Of a stretch of DNA of 29,785 bases, positions 14,955-21,421 are shown one piece after another (positions within the stretch are counted from its first letter, which is position 1; every line of letters starts with the position of its first letter). Made by a program: the position numbers and the translations under genes. The stretch spans positions 1 to 29,785 of the forward strand of contig CAKTZI010000043.1 in the NCBI GenBank assembly GCA_934635385.1, in the 5' to 3' direction. The notes under the pieces were generated by a model. The model had not been told where the DNA came from and made no database searches. It saw nothing but the letters and a program-made list of their open reading frames with translations. Source of the stretch: an uncultured Kiritimatiellota bacterium. GTDB lineage: Bacteria; Verrucomicrobiota; Kiritimatiellia; RFP12; UBA1067.

Positions 14955-15584
14955 TTACTGCGCCGCCGTCTTGGGCGCTTCGTAACGCTGCACGAGCGTC
15001 TCGGTCGCGTCGATGCGCGCCGTGGCGATCTCGTCATCCTTGTTCGCGTCCTTCAGCGCCGCGAGACGCTTCAGCGCCTCGTCCTTCTTGCCTTCCTGCG
15101 CCAGGCACCGCACGGCGCCGAGCTGGGCCGTGAGCGTCAGGTAGCCGTTCGGGCTCGCCTGCACAAAGGCGTCGAACGCGGCGAGCGCCTCCGGGAACTT
15201 CTTCAGGGCCTCAAGGCACTGCGCCCTGCCGACGGCCGGCACGTCCGCAAAGCCGTCCGGGGCCTTGCCGTCCAGCGCCTCGTACTGCGACAGGGCCTCC
15301 TCATAGCGGCCGTTGTCGAAATAGTTCTTCGCGAGGCGCAGCTGAAGCGCGCCCGCCGTCGCCGTGCCGGAGAACTTCGAGACGGCCTCCTCGATCTCCT
15401 CGGTCGTGTAGGCGTTGACGACCGCGTCGGACGCCGCCGCCTTCATCGCCGCGCGGTGGTTCTTCCACCCATACCAGCCGCCCACGGCGACCGCCGCGAC
15501 GAGCAGCCAGACGACGGTCGACTTGCCGTCCTTCTCCCACCATTCGACCAGCGGGATGAGTTCGGGATTCTTCTTGAGATTCAT
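14955..15584 (-). CDS. Membrane-anchored tetratricopeptide protein, YfgM-like
   Basis: A 209-aa protein. A cytoplasmic N-terminus (LKKNPELIPLVEWWEKDGKS) is followed by one membrane helix at about 23-41 (TVVWLLVAAVAVGGWYGW) and an alanine-rich TPR region at about 75-195 (LAKNYFDNGRYEEALSQYEA; LEALKKFPEALAAFDAFV; QEGKKDEALKRLAALK). This layout resembles YfgM/TPR_21 proteins that interact with the Sec translocon and periplasmic chaperones; that link is by architecture only. Its ATG overlaps the pcnB stop (ATGA), implying translational coupling, and it ends 12 nt before the acyltransferase gene. Confidence 0.7.
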   Translation of the reverse strand: MNLKKNPELIPLVEWWEKDGKSTVVWLLVAAVAVGGWYGWKNHRAAMKAAASDAVVNAYTTEEIEEAVSKFSGTATAGALQLRLAKNYFDNGRYEEALSQYEALDGKAPDGFADVPAVGRAQCLEALKKFPEALAAFDAFVQASPNGYLTLTAQLGAVRCLAQEGKKDEALKRLAALKDANKDDEIATARIDATETLVQRYEAPKTAAQ

Positions 15585-16816
15585 TCGTTCGTTCCTTTCT
15601 CTTCAGATTCTTCGTCTTCTTCGTAGGGGCGTTTCTCCTCGTAGAGATCGGCCCATTCGTTCAAAACCTTTTCGCTTCGCCCTTCGACGCGCGCGACGAT
15701 GCGCGCGTAGTCGAGCGCATCGAGGAAGTCGCGGTTGTAGATGAACCGCTGCTTGCCGCGCGACGGCGGCTGGGACAGACGCCGCAGCGACTCCATCAGC
15801 ACGACGCCCGTGAAGAACGTGGCCTTCGGCGTCGCGAGCGGCTTCGTCAGGTACTCCATGATCCGGCGGCTCGCGCCGTCCTTCTTCTCCGCCCGGAAAA
15901 ACGCCGTCATCAGGATCGCGGCGCGCAGGGCATTCGAGACGTCGAAGCCCTTCTTCGCCATCATCCGCTCGTACCTGTCCAGCCCCTTCAGGTACTGGAA
16001 CGTCTTCGACTTCGCGCCGCCGTCGCGGTCGATGAACGCCGCAAGCTCCGGCACGAGGTCGCCGAGAAGCCCGTACTCGTACATCTGGCGGAACGCCTCC
16101 TCGCTGTGGCCGTAGGGGAAGAGGCGGAACACCTCTTCGCAGACGCGCGGGATGGCCGCCGTCAGGATGCAGCGGTGGTACTTGCGCATCGCCGCCGCCG
16201 TCTTCCGCTCGATCGTAAAGCCGAGACGCGAGGAGAACTTGATCGCGCGCATCATGCGCACCGGGTCTTCCTGAAAGCGGATCGCGGGGTTGCCGATCGC
16301 GCGGATGACCTTCTTCTCCAGATCCTTCATGCCGCCGACCCAGTCGATGACCGAGAAGTCGCGGATGTCGTAGAAGAGGCCGTTCACCGTGAAGTCGCGG
16401 CGATAGGCGTCCGTCTCCGGCGTCCCGAAGGTGTTGTCCTCCTGCGGGCCTTCCGCCGCATGCTCGATGATCTCGCCGACCGTCTGGGAGTTCTGGCGGA
16501 ACGTCGCCGTCTCGATCACCTTCGTGCCGAAGCGGATGTGCGCGAGGCGGAAGCGGCGGCCAATCAGGAAACAGTTGCTGAACACCCGCCGCACCTGGTT
16601 CGGCTTGGCGGACGTCCCGACGTCAAAGTCCTTCGGCTCGCGCCCCAGCAGGAGGTCGCGTACGCCGCCGCCCACGAGGTAGGCCGTGTAGCCCGCGTCG
16701 GAGAGGCGATAGAGGACCTTCAGCGCGTCCGGGTCGATGTTCTTGCGCGAAATGCAGTGCTCCTGTCGCCTGTAGACGACAGGGCCCTTGCTTTTGCGCT
16801 TGAGGAAACCGAACAT
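15581..16816 (-). CDS. pcnB: Poly(A) polymerase I / nucleotidyltransferase, PcnB type
   Basis: About 411 aa from the ATG at 16814-16816 (MFGFLKRKSKGPVVYRR). An upstream ATG at 16882 would overlap yebC by 29 bp and is less likely. The class II polymerase beta head is clear: AYLVGGGVRDLLLG, the catalytic DFDV aspartates, then FLIGRRFRLAHIRFG and IETATFR, which favour PcnB over a CCA-adding enzyme, and the YRRDFTVNGLFYD and EDPVRMMRAIKFSSRLGF motifs. PcnB adds 3' A-tails that promote RNA decay, so it works with exonucleases such as the rnr product. The C-terminal tail is acidic (EEDEESEEKG) instead of the common basic tail. A CCA-adding role is still possible, notably because the tRNA-Val here lacks an encoded CCA. 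Confidence 0.85.
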   Translation of the reverse strand: MFGFLKRKSKGPVVYRRQEHCISRKNIDPDALKVLYRLSDAGYTAYLVGGGVRDLLLGREPKDFDVGTSAKPNQVRRVFSNCFLIGRRFRLAHIRFGTKVIETATFRQNSQTVGEIIEHAAEGPQEDNTFGTPETDAYRRDFTVNGLFYDIRDFSVIDWVGGMKDLEKKVIRAIGNPAIRFQEDPVRMMRAIKFSSRLGFTIERKTAAAMRKYHRCILTAAIPRVCEEVFRLFPYGHSEEAFRQMYEYGLLGDLVPELAAFIDRDGGAKSKTFQYLKGLDRYERMMAKKGFDVSNALRAAILMTAFFRAEKKDGASRRIMEYLTKPLATPKATFFTGVVLMESLRRLSQPPSRGKQRFIYNRDFLDALDYARIVARVEGRSEKVLNEWADLYEEKRPYEEDEESEEKGTNE

Positions 16817-16853
16817 CGACGCGAACCGCGCCCTTTCACGAATCGCCAATCGC

Positions 16854-17618
16854 TCAGCCCTCGGCTTCGAGAGCCGCGTCAACCTCGTCGGTCGTCTCCA
16901 TGTTGTGGTAGACGTCCTGCGTGTCTTCGAGGTCTTCCAGCATCTCGACGAACTTGTTGATCGCCTTCGCGACCGCGACGTCAGAGACCGGGTTCGTCAT
17001 GTTCGGGACGAGCCCGACGTTCGAGTTCTCCTCGTCGATCGCGATGCCGGCCGCCTTGATGGCATCGCAGACCGCGATGAAGTCGTTCGGCTGGCACTTG
17101 ACCGTGAAGCCGCCGTCTTCGGCGATGACGTCCTCGGCGCCGGCTTCCAGCGCGACTTCCATCACCTTGTCTTCCGTCACGCCGTCCGCCGCCGGAATCA
17201 TGATCTGGCCGAGCTTGTCGAAGAGGCGCGACGCGCTGCCCGGCTTCGCGAGCTCGATGCCGTTCTTCTTGAAGACGTTCGAGACTTCCGCCGCCGCGCG
17301 ATTCTTGTTGTCGGTGAGGACGCGCACGACGATCGCCGTGCCGTTCTTGATGCCCTCGTACTGGGCGTCGACCATTTCGGCGGACTCAAGCTCGCCCGTG
17401 CCCTTCTTGATCGCGCGGTCGATGTTGTCGTTCGGCATCTGCGCCGCCTTCGCCTTCGCGATGAGCGTGCGGAGCGTCGGGTTGTTGTCGGGGTTGCCGC
17501 CCTTCGCCTTCACGACGATCGTGATTTCCTTGCCGAGTTTCGAGAAGATTTTGCCCTTCTTCGCGTCCGCCGCGCCTTTCGCGCGCTTGATTGTCGCCCA
17601 GTGGCTGTGACCTGACAT
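16854..17618 (-). CDS. yebC: YebC/PmpR/TACO1 family protein
   Basis: A 254-aa protein, slightly longer than the typical ~245. It has the family signature at the N-terminus (MSGHSHWATIKRAKGAADAK), then NPTLRTLIAKAKAAQMPNDN, IDRAIKKGTGE and the conserved YEGI motif (AQYEGIKNGTAIVVRVLTDN). Members bind DNA or ribosomes; several are reported transcriptional regulators and others help translation of proline-rich stretches, so the exact role here is open. Start at 17616-17618 with a good AAGGAG ribosome site. It lies 62 nt after infA, in a gap holding a gaaaagtggaatgg simple repeat. Confidence 0.92.
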   Translation of the reverse strand: MSGHSHWATIKRAKGAADAKKGKIFSKLGKEITIVVKAKGGNPDNNPTLRTLIAKAKAAQMPNDNIDRAIKKGTGELESAEMVDAQYEGIKNGTAIVVRVLTDNKNRAAAEVSNVFKKNGIELAKPGSASRLFDKLGQIMIPAADGVTEDKVMEVALEAGAEDVIAEDGGFTVKCQPNDFIAVCDAIKAAGIAIDEENSNVGLVPNMTNPVSDVAVAKAINKFVEMLEDLEDTQDVYHNMETTDEVDAALEAEG

Positions 17619-17637
17619 GTTTTGTCTCCTTGTTTAG

Positions 17638-17678
17638 GTGGAAAAGTGGAATGGTGAAAAGTGAAATGGCTGAAAGTG
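17638..17678. repeat. gtgaaaagtgaaatgg-type simple repeat between infA and yebC
   Basis: Imperfect units gtggaaaagtggaatg, gtgaaaagtgaaatgg and ctgaaagtg fill most of the infA-yebC gap. It is one more short repeat family, here between genes rather than inside one. Confidence 0.55.
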
Positions 17679-17680
17679 CG

Positions 17681-17908
17681 TCAGACCTTGTGGCGGTAGG
17701 TGATGCGGCCTTTGCCGAGGTCATACGGCGAGATCTCGACCGTGACCTTGTCGCCGATCGCGATCTTGATGAAGAACTTCCTCATCTTGCCGGAGATGTG
17801 CGCGAGAACCTCGTGCCCGTTCTCGAGCTGAACCTTGTACATCGTCGCCGGGAGAACCTTCGTGACGGTTCCCGTGACTTCAATCGCCTGATCTTCTTCT
17901 TTCGCCAT
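17681..17908 (-). CDS. infA: Translation initiation factor IF-1
   Basis: A 75-aa protein (usual 71-75) made of a single S1/OB fold: MAKEEDQAIEVTGTVTKVLP, YKVQLENGHEVLAHISGKMR, GDKVTVEISPYDLGKGRITY. It binds the 30S A site and aids initiator tRNA selection with IF-2 and IF-3. The start at 17906-17908 is preceded by AAGG about 10 nt upstream. The frame continues upstream to 18400 but only IF-1 is conserved. It is the first gene of the minus-strand string infA-yebC-pcnB-TPR-acyltransferase-waaA-regulator, with a promoter just ahead. Confidence 0.96.
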   Translation of the reverse strand: MAKEEDQAIEVTGTVTKVLPATMYKVQLENGHEVLAHISGKMRKFFIKIAIGDKVTVEISPYDLGKGRITYRHKV

Positions 17909-17942
17909 GCGCAAGAGCCTTGTTTGGTCTATAATTTTGCGT

Positions 17943-17971
17943 ATTGTATCATTTTTCCGCACACGCGGCAA
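17943..17971 (-). promoter_or_regulatory. Promoter of infA and probably the whole string down to 11694
   Basis: Minus-strand TTGCCG (17966-17971), a 17-nt spacer ending in TGA, and TACAAT (17943-17948). The expected leader is about 28 nt and includes the AAGG ribosome site. No other convincing promoter is seen between here and the regulator end. Confidence 0.55.
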
Positions 17972-17985
17972 CTCGACGGCCTGTG

Positions 17986-19353
17986 TCAGTCGACCTTCGG
18001 CAGCCCCGCGAAGCCGCGCGCGAGGTCGGCGTCCGTCGGGATGGTGTCGCTCATCGTGCCGTCGTTGTACTTGCCGTAGGCGACCATGTCGAAGTAGCCC
18101 GTGCCGGTGAGGCCGAAGACGATCGTCTCCGCGCGCCCCGTCTCCTTGCACCGCAGGGCCTCGTCGATCGCCGCGCGGATCGCGTGCGCCGACTCGGGCG
18201 CGGGCAGCGTCCCCTCCGTGCGCGCGAAGAACGTCGCCGCCTCGAAGACCTTCGTCTGCTCGACGCTCGTCGCCTCCATGAGCTTCTGGTCGTAGAGCTC
18301 CGAGAGCATCGAACTCATGCCGTGGTAGCGGAGGCCGCCCGCGTGGTTGGCGGACGGGATGAAGCCGCTCCCCAGCGTGTACATCTTCGCGAGCGGGCAC
18401 ACCTTGCCCGTGTCGCAGAAGTCGTAGGCGTACTTGCCGCGCGTCAGCGACGGGCAGCTCGCCGGCTCGACGGCGACGATCCGGTAGTCGGCCTCGCCGC
18501 GCAGCTTCTCGCCCATGAACGGCGCGATGAGGCCGGAGAGGTTCGAGCCGCCGCCCGCGCAGCCGATGATGACGTCGGGCGTGACGCCGAGCTTCTTCAG
18601 CGCCGCCTGCGTCTCAAGGCCGATGATCGACTGGTGCAGGCAGACCTGGTTGAGGACGCTGCCCAAGAGGTAGCGCGCGTTCGGCCGCTTCAGCGCCGAC
18701 TCGACCGCCTCGGAGATCGCGCAGCCGAGCGAGCCGGTCGTGCTGGGGAACTCGGCGTTGATCTTGCGGCCGACGTCCGTCGTCATCGACGGCGAGGGCG
18801 TGACGTCCGCCCCGTACGTGCGCATGACCTCGCGGCGGAACGGCTTCTGCTCGTAGGAGCACTTGACCATGAAGACGTGGCACTTCAGGCCGAAGAACGC
18901 GCTCGCCATCGAGAGGGCCGTGCCCCACTGGCCCGCGCCCGTCTCGGTCGTGACGTCCGTGAGGCCCTGCGCCTTCGCGTAGTAGGCCTGGGCGATCGCG
19001 CTGTTGAGCTTGTGCGAGCCGGACGTGTTGTTGCCCTCGAACTTGTAGTAGATCTTCGCGGGCGTGCCAAGGGCCTTCTCGAGAAAGGTCGCGCGGACGA
19101 GCGGCGAGGGGCGGTACATCCTGTAGAAGTCGCGCACGGGCTCCGGGATCGGGATGTAGGCGGTCGTGTCGTCCAGCTCCTGGCGGACGCATTCCTTGCA
19201 GAAGACGTGCTCGAGCTCCGCCGCCGTGACGGGCTGGAGCGTCGCCGGGTTGAGAAGCGGCGCGGGCTTCTTCTTCATGTCCGCGCGCATGTTGTACCAC
19301 GCCGTCGGCAGCTCGGATTCGCTCAGATACGTCTTGTAAGGTTCGTCCTGCAT
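17986..19353 (-). CDS. trpB: Tryptophan synthase beta chain, TrpB2 type
   Basis: A 455-aa protein, the length of the TrpB2 subgroup (E. coli TrpB is 397). It is a PLP enzyme: K115 in FEGNNTSGSHKLNSA is the Schiff-base lysine, TTETGAGQWGTALSMA is the substrate loop, and GCAGGGSNLSG binds the cofactor phosphate. The N-terminal extension with FCKECVRQE and DTTAYIPIPEPVRDFYRM is typical of TrpB2. It joins indole and serine to make tryptophan; TrpB2 proteins often work without TrpA in indole salvage, or as a second copy. There is no trpA or other trp gene next to it. A weak AAAGAAAAG sequence precedes the start at 19351-19353. It could be transcribed from its own unseen promoter or by readthrough from tRNA-Ser. 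Confidence 0.9.
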   Translation of the reverse strand: MQDEPYKTYLSESELPTAWYNMRADMKKKPAPLLNPATLQPVTAAELEHVFCKECVRQELDDTTAYIPIPEPVRDFYRMYRPSPLVRATFLEKALGTPAKIYYKFEGNNTSGSHKLNSAIAQAYYAKAQGLTDVTTETGAGQWGTALSMASAFFGLKCHVFMVKCSYEQKPFRREVMRTYGADVTPSPSMTTDVGRKINAEFPSTTGSLGCAISEAVESALKRPNARYLLGSVLNQVCLHQSIIGLETQAALKKLGVTPDVIIGCAGGGSNLSGLIAPFMGEKLRGEADYRIVAVEPASCPSLTRGKYAYDFCDTGKVCPLAKMYTLGSGFIPSANHAGGLRYHGMSSMLSELYDQKLMEATSVEQTKVFEAATFFARTEGTLPAPESAHAIRAAIDEALRCKETGRAETIVFGLTGTGYFDMVAYGKYNDGTMSDTIPTDADLARGFAGLPKVD

Positions 19354-19390
19354 CTTCTTTTCTTTCGTTTTCGTCCTTTAAATGCAAAAT

Positions 19391-19417
19391 GCGGACCGCC
19401 CCTTTTCGGCGACCCGC
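19391..19417 (-). terminator. Possible terminator after tRNA-Ser
   Basis: An imperfect hairpin (10-bp arms with two mismatches, 7-nt loop) between tRNA-Ser and trpB. On the minus strand it is followed by ATTTTGCATTT. The tail is a weak T-run, so termination may be partial. Confidence 0.35.
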
Positions 19418-19425
19418 CTCCTGAC

Positions 19426-19519
19426 TGGCGGAGGGAGGGGGATTCGAACCCCCGGTACGGAGATTAGACCGTACGACGATTTAGCAAACCGCTGCCTTCA
19501 GCCACTCAGCCATCCCTCC
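19426..19519 (-). tRNA. tRNA-Ser(GCT)
   Basis: A class II tRNA with a long variable arm. Acceptor GGAGGGA/TCCCTCC, anticodon loop TTGCTAA (anticodon GCT, reads AGC/AGT), T arm GGGGGTTCGAATCCCCC, discriminator G followed by an encoded CCA (19426-19428). The CCA contrasts with tRNA-Val above, which lacks it. Confidence 0.94.
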
Positions 19520-19538
19520 AAACCGCAAATTGGCGCGT

Positions 19539-19544
19539 ATTGTA
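19539..19544 (-). promoter_or_regulatory. -10 box of tRNA-Ser
   Basis: Minus-strand TGATACAAT, 19 nt before the tRNA 5' end and directly downstream of the nagA stop. The extended TGA-TACAAT form is the same as in the infA promoter. Confidence 0.45.
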
Positions 19545-20708
19545 TCAAATCCGCTGTTCGCCGTCAACGAAGACGGCTGACGGCTTCCAGTTGCGCGGGT
19601 TGATGACGACGAGATCGGCAACGAACCCCGGCTCGACCTTGCCGAGTTCGGCGCCCCAGCCCTGCTCGATCGCCTGGTTCCACGACGTCGTGCGCACGAG
19701 ATCCTTGAGCGGGATGCCCGTGACGTCGTGGACGTTCTTGAGGCCTGTCCCCATCCAAAGGGTCGAGCCCGCCAGATGCCCGTCCTTCACGAGTCGCGCC
19801 ACGCCGTCCCGGAGGACGACCCCGACGCCCCCCATCTCGAACGAGTACCCGTCCTTGCAGTGCGAGCAGCGCAGCGAGTCGGTGATCATCTGAATGTGCG
19901 CAAGCGGACGATGCGTGAAGATGAGGCGCAGCATGTCGTCGCAGAGGTGGATGCGGTCGCAGATCACCTCGGTGTCGAGGTCGTCGATCAGGAGCCCCGC
20001 GCCGACGATGCCGATCTCGCGGTGGTGAAGCGGCGTCATCTGGTTGCAGAAGTGCGTCAGGTGGCGGAGCCCGTGCCGGTAGGCCGCCCGCAGGTCCTTC
20101 ATCGTCCCGTCCGTGTGCCCGCAGCTCGGCACGACGCCCAGCCGAGAGCACACCTTCGCGAACGCCGCACCGCCTTCCGCCTCGACGGCGTAGGAGATCA
20201 GCCGCACGGGAAAGACGTCCCGAACCGCCCGCAGTTCGCGAACGGACGGCTTGCGGACGAACTTCGGGTTCTGCGCGCCGCAGCGCCTTGCGTTGATGTA
20301 CGGCCCCTCGAGGTGGAGACCGGGGACCTTCGCGTAAGGCTGGCCCGCCGCGACGTATCGCTTCGCGTTCGCGGCGGCGACGAGCAGCGTCTCGTGCGCG
20401 ACGGTGAGCGTCGTCGGCAGGAACGTCGTCACGCCCTCCCGCAGTTTCGCCTCCGCGAACGTGAAGATCGCCTCCGGGTCGGCGTCGCAGAAGTCGGCCC
20501 CGCACGCGCCATGCGTATGCACGTCGATGAAGCCCGGCATCACGTACTGTCCCCGCACGTCGACGACCGTCGTGCGCGCATCGGCTTTCGCCGCGACGCG
20601 CTTCGCGGACACGCGCGCAATCCGTTCGCCCGCGACGACGATCGTGGCGTTTTCGAGATCCACGCCCGGCGAGATCACGTGGGCGTTGACGATGACGGTC
20701 TTCTTCAT
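19545..20708 (-). CDS. nagA: N-acetylglucosamine-6-phosphate deacetylase
   Basis: A 387-aa protein, the standard length. It removes the acetyl group from GlcNAc-6-P in amino-sugar recycling. The amidohydrolase fold shows PGFIDVHTHGACGADF (H64, H66), LHLEGPYIN (metal-ligand E134), PSCGHTDG (H198), THFCNQMTPLHHRE (H219) and the catalytic aspartate in MITDSL (D277). The family's usual THLFNAM motif reads THFCNQM and the protein is cysteine-rich in this region, minor variations. The start at 20706-20708 has an AAGGAC ribosome site and a TATAAT promoter about 36 nt upstream. No nagB or GlcNAc transporter is adjacent. It is divergent from the metallo-hydrolase gene. Confidence 0.9.
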   Translation of the reverse strand: MKKTVIVNAHVISPGVDLENATIVVAGERIARVSAKRVAAKADARTTVVDVRGQYVMPGFIDVHTHGACGADFCDADPEAIFTFAEAKLREGVTTFLPTTLTVAHETLLVAAANAKRYVAAGQPYAKVPGLHLEGPYINARRCGAQNPKFVRKPSVRELRAVRDVFPVRLISYAVEAEGGAAFAKVCSRLGVVPSCGHTDGTMKDLRAAYRHGLRHLTHFCNQMTPLHHREIGIVGAGLLIDDLDTEVICDRIHLCDDMLRLIFTHRPLAHIQMITDSLRCSHCKDGYSFEMGGVGVVLRDGVARLVKDGHLAGSTLWMGTGLKNVHDVTGIPLKDLVRTTSWNQAIEQGWGAELGKVEPGFVADLVVINPRNWKPSAVFVDGEQRI

Positions 20709-20743
20709 TTGTCGAAAAGTCCTTGTTGAACGGCGGAAAGCGC

Positions 20744-20749
20744 ATTATA
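20744..20749 (-). promoter_or_regulatory. -10 box of nagA
   Basis: Minus-strand GGTATAATG, giving a leader of about 29 nt that holds the AAGGAC ribosome site. It lies only 22 bp from the divergent -10 box of the metallo-hydrolase gene, so the two promoters face each other and probably compete. Confidence 0.5.
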
Positions 20750-20771
20750 CCACAATCCGCGCAAAATTTGC

Positions 20772-20777
20772 TATACT
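20772..20777 (+). promoter_or_regulatory. -10 box of the metallo-hydrolase/PKS-PPTase pair, leaderless type
   Basis: GCTATACTC with 8 nt to the ATG at 20786, another leaderless-type arrangement. No consensus -35 box is visible. Confidence 0.45.
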
Positions 20778-20785
20778 CATGGGCC

Positions 20786-21421
20786 ATGAAGAGAGAGACA
20801 CTCGAAGTCGGGCCCTACGGGGTCAACTGCACGATCCTGAGCGAAGGCGGGAAGGCGGTCCTCGTCGATCCCGGCACGGAGGCCGGCCGTCTCGCCGCGG
20901 CCCTCGCGCGCGACCGCCTCGCGCCGGACGCCATCCTCCTGACGCACGCGCATTTCGACCACATCGGCGGAATCCCCGCCCTGCTCGAAAGGTTTCCCGG
21001 TCTGCCCGTGCTCGTCGGCGCGGCGGACGTGCCGGTGCTGACGCATCCGCTGAACCAGGTCCCGCCCGACTACCCGCCGATCCCGCGTCCGCCGACGCTC
21101 GTCACGCCGGAGAGCCGCGCGTCCCTCGCGCCCTTCGCGCCGGGCGGCTGGCTCGCCGGCCTCGAGGTCATCGACACGCCCGGCCACACGCCCGGCGGCG
21201 TCTGCTACTACCTGCCGTCGGAACGGCTCCTGCTGTCGGGCGATACGCTCTTCGCGGGCTCCATCGGACGAACCGACTTCCCCGGCGGCGACATGGCGAC
21301 GCTTCGCGCCTCGCTCCGCAGGCTGGCCGCCCTGCCGGACGAAACGCTTGTCATCCCCGGCCACGGCCCCTTCACGACGATCGGCGCGGAGAAGCGCGGC
21401 AACCCGTTCCTCCGGCCATGA
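20786..21421 (+). CDS. Metallo-beta-lactamase-fold hydrolase, glyoxalase II-like
   Basis: A 211-aa protein. The metal-binding signature is complete: THAHFDH (H54, H56, D58, H59), TPGHTPG (H134), SGDTLF (D153) and IPGHGP near residue 195. GSIGRTDFPGGD is typical of the YcbL/glyoxalase II-like group that hydrolyses thioesters such as S-lactoylglutathione. The ATG at 20786 is chosen over 20723 because the -10 box lies between them. Its stop overlaps the start of the AT-DH-PPTase gene (ATGA), so the two are translationally coupled. A thioesterase-like job on the partner's acyl chains is possible but is only inferred from this coupling. Confidence 0.88.
   Translation: MKRETLEVGPYGVNCTILSEGGKAVLVDPGTEAGRLAAALARDRLAPDAILLTHAHFDHIGGIPALLERFPGLPVLVGAADVPVLTHPLNQVPPDYPPIPRPPTLVTPESRASLAPFAPGGWLAGLEVIDTPGHTPGGVCYYLPSERLLLSGDTLFAGSIGRTDFPGGDMATLRASLRRLAALPDETLVIPGHGPFTTIGAEKRGNPFLRP

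Noticed and set aside
20404..21417. Upstream extension of the PKS-PPTase frame
   Set aside because: It runs out of frame through nagA and the metallo-hydrolase gene; the ATG at 21418 overlapping the stop is the sensible start.
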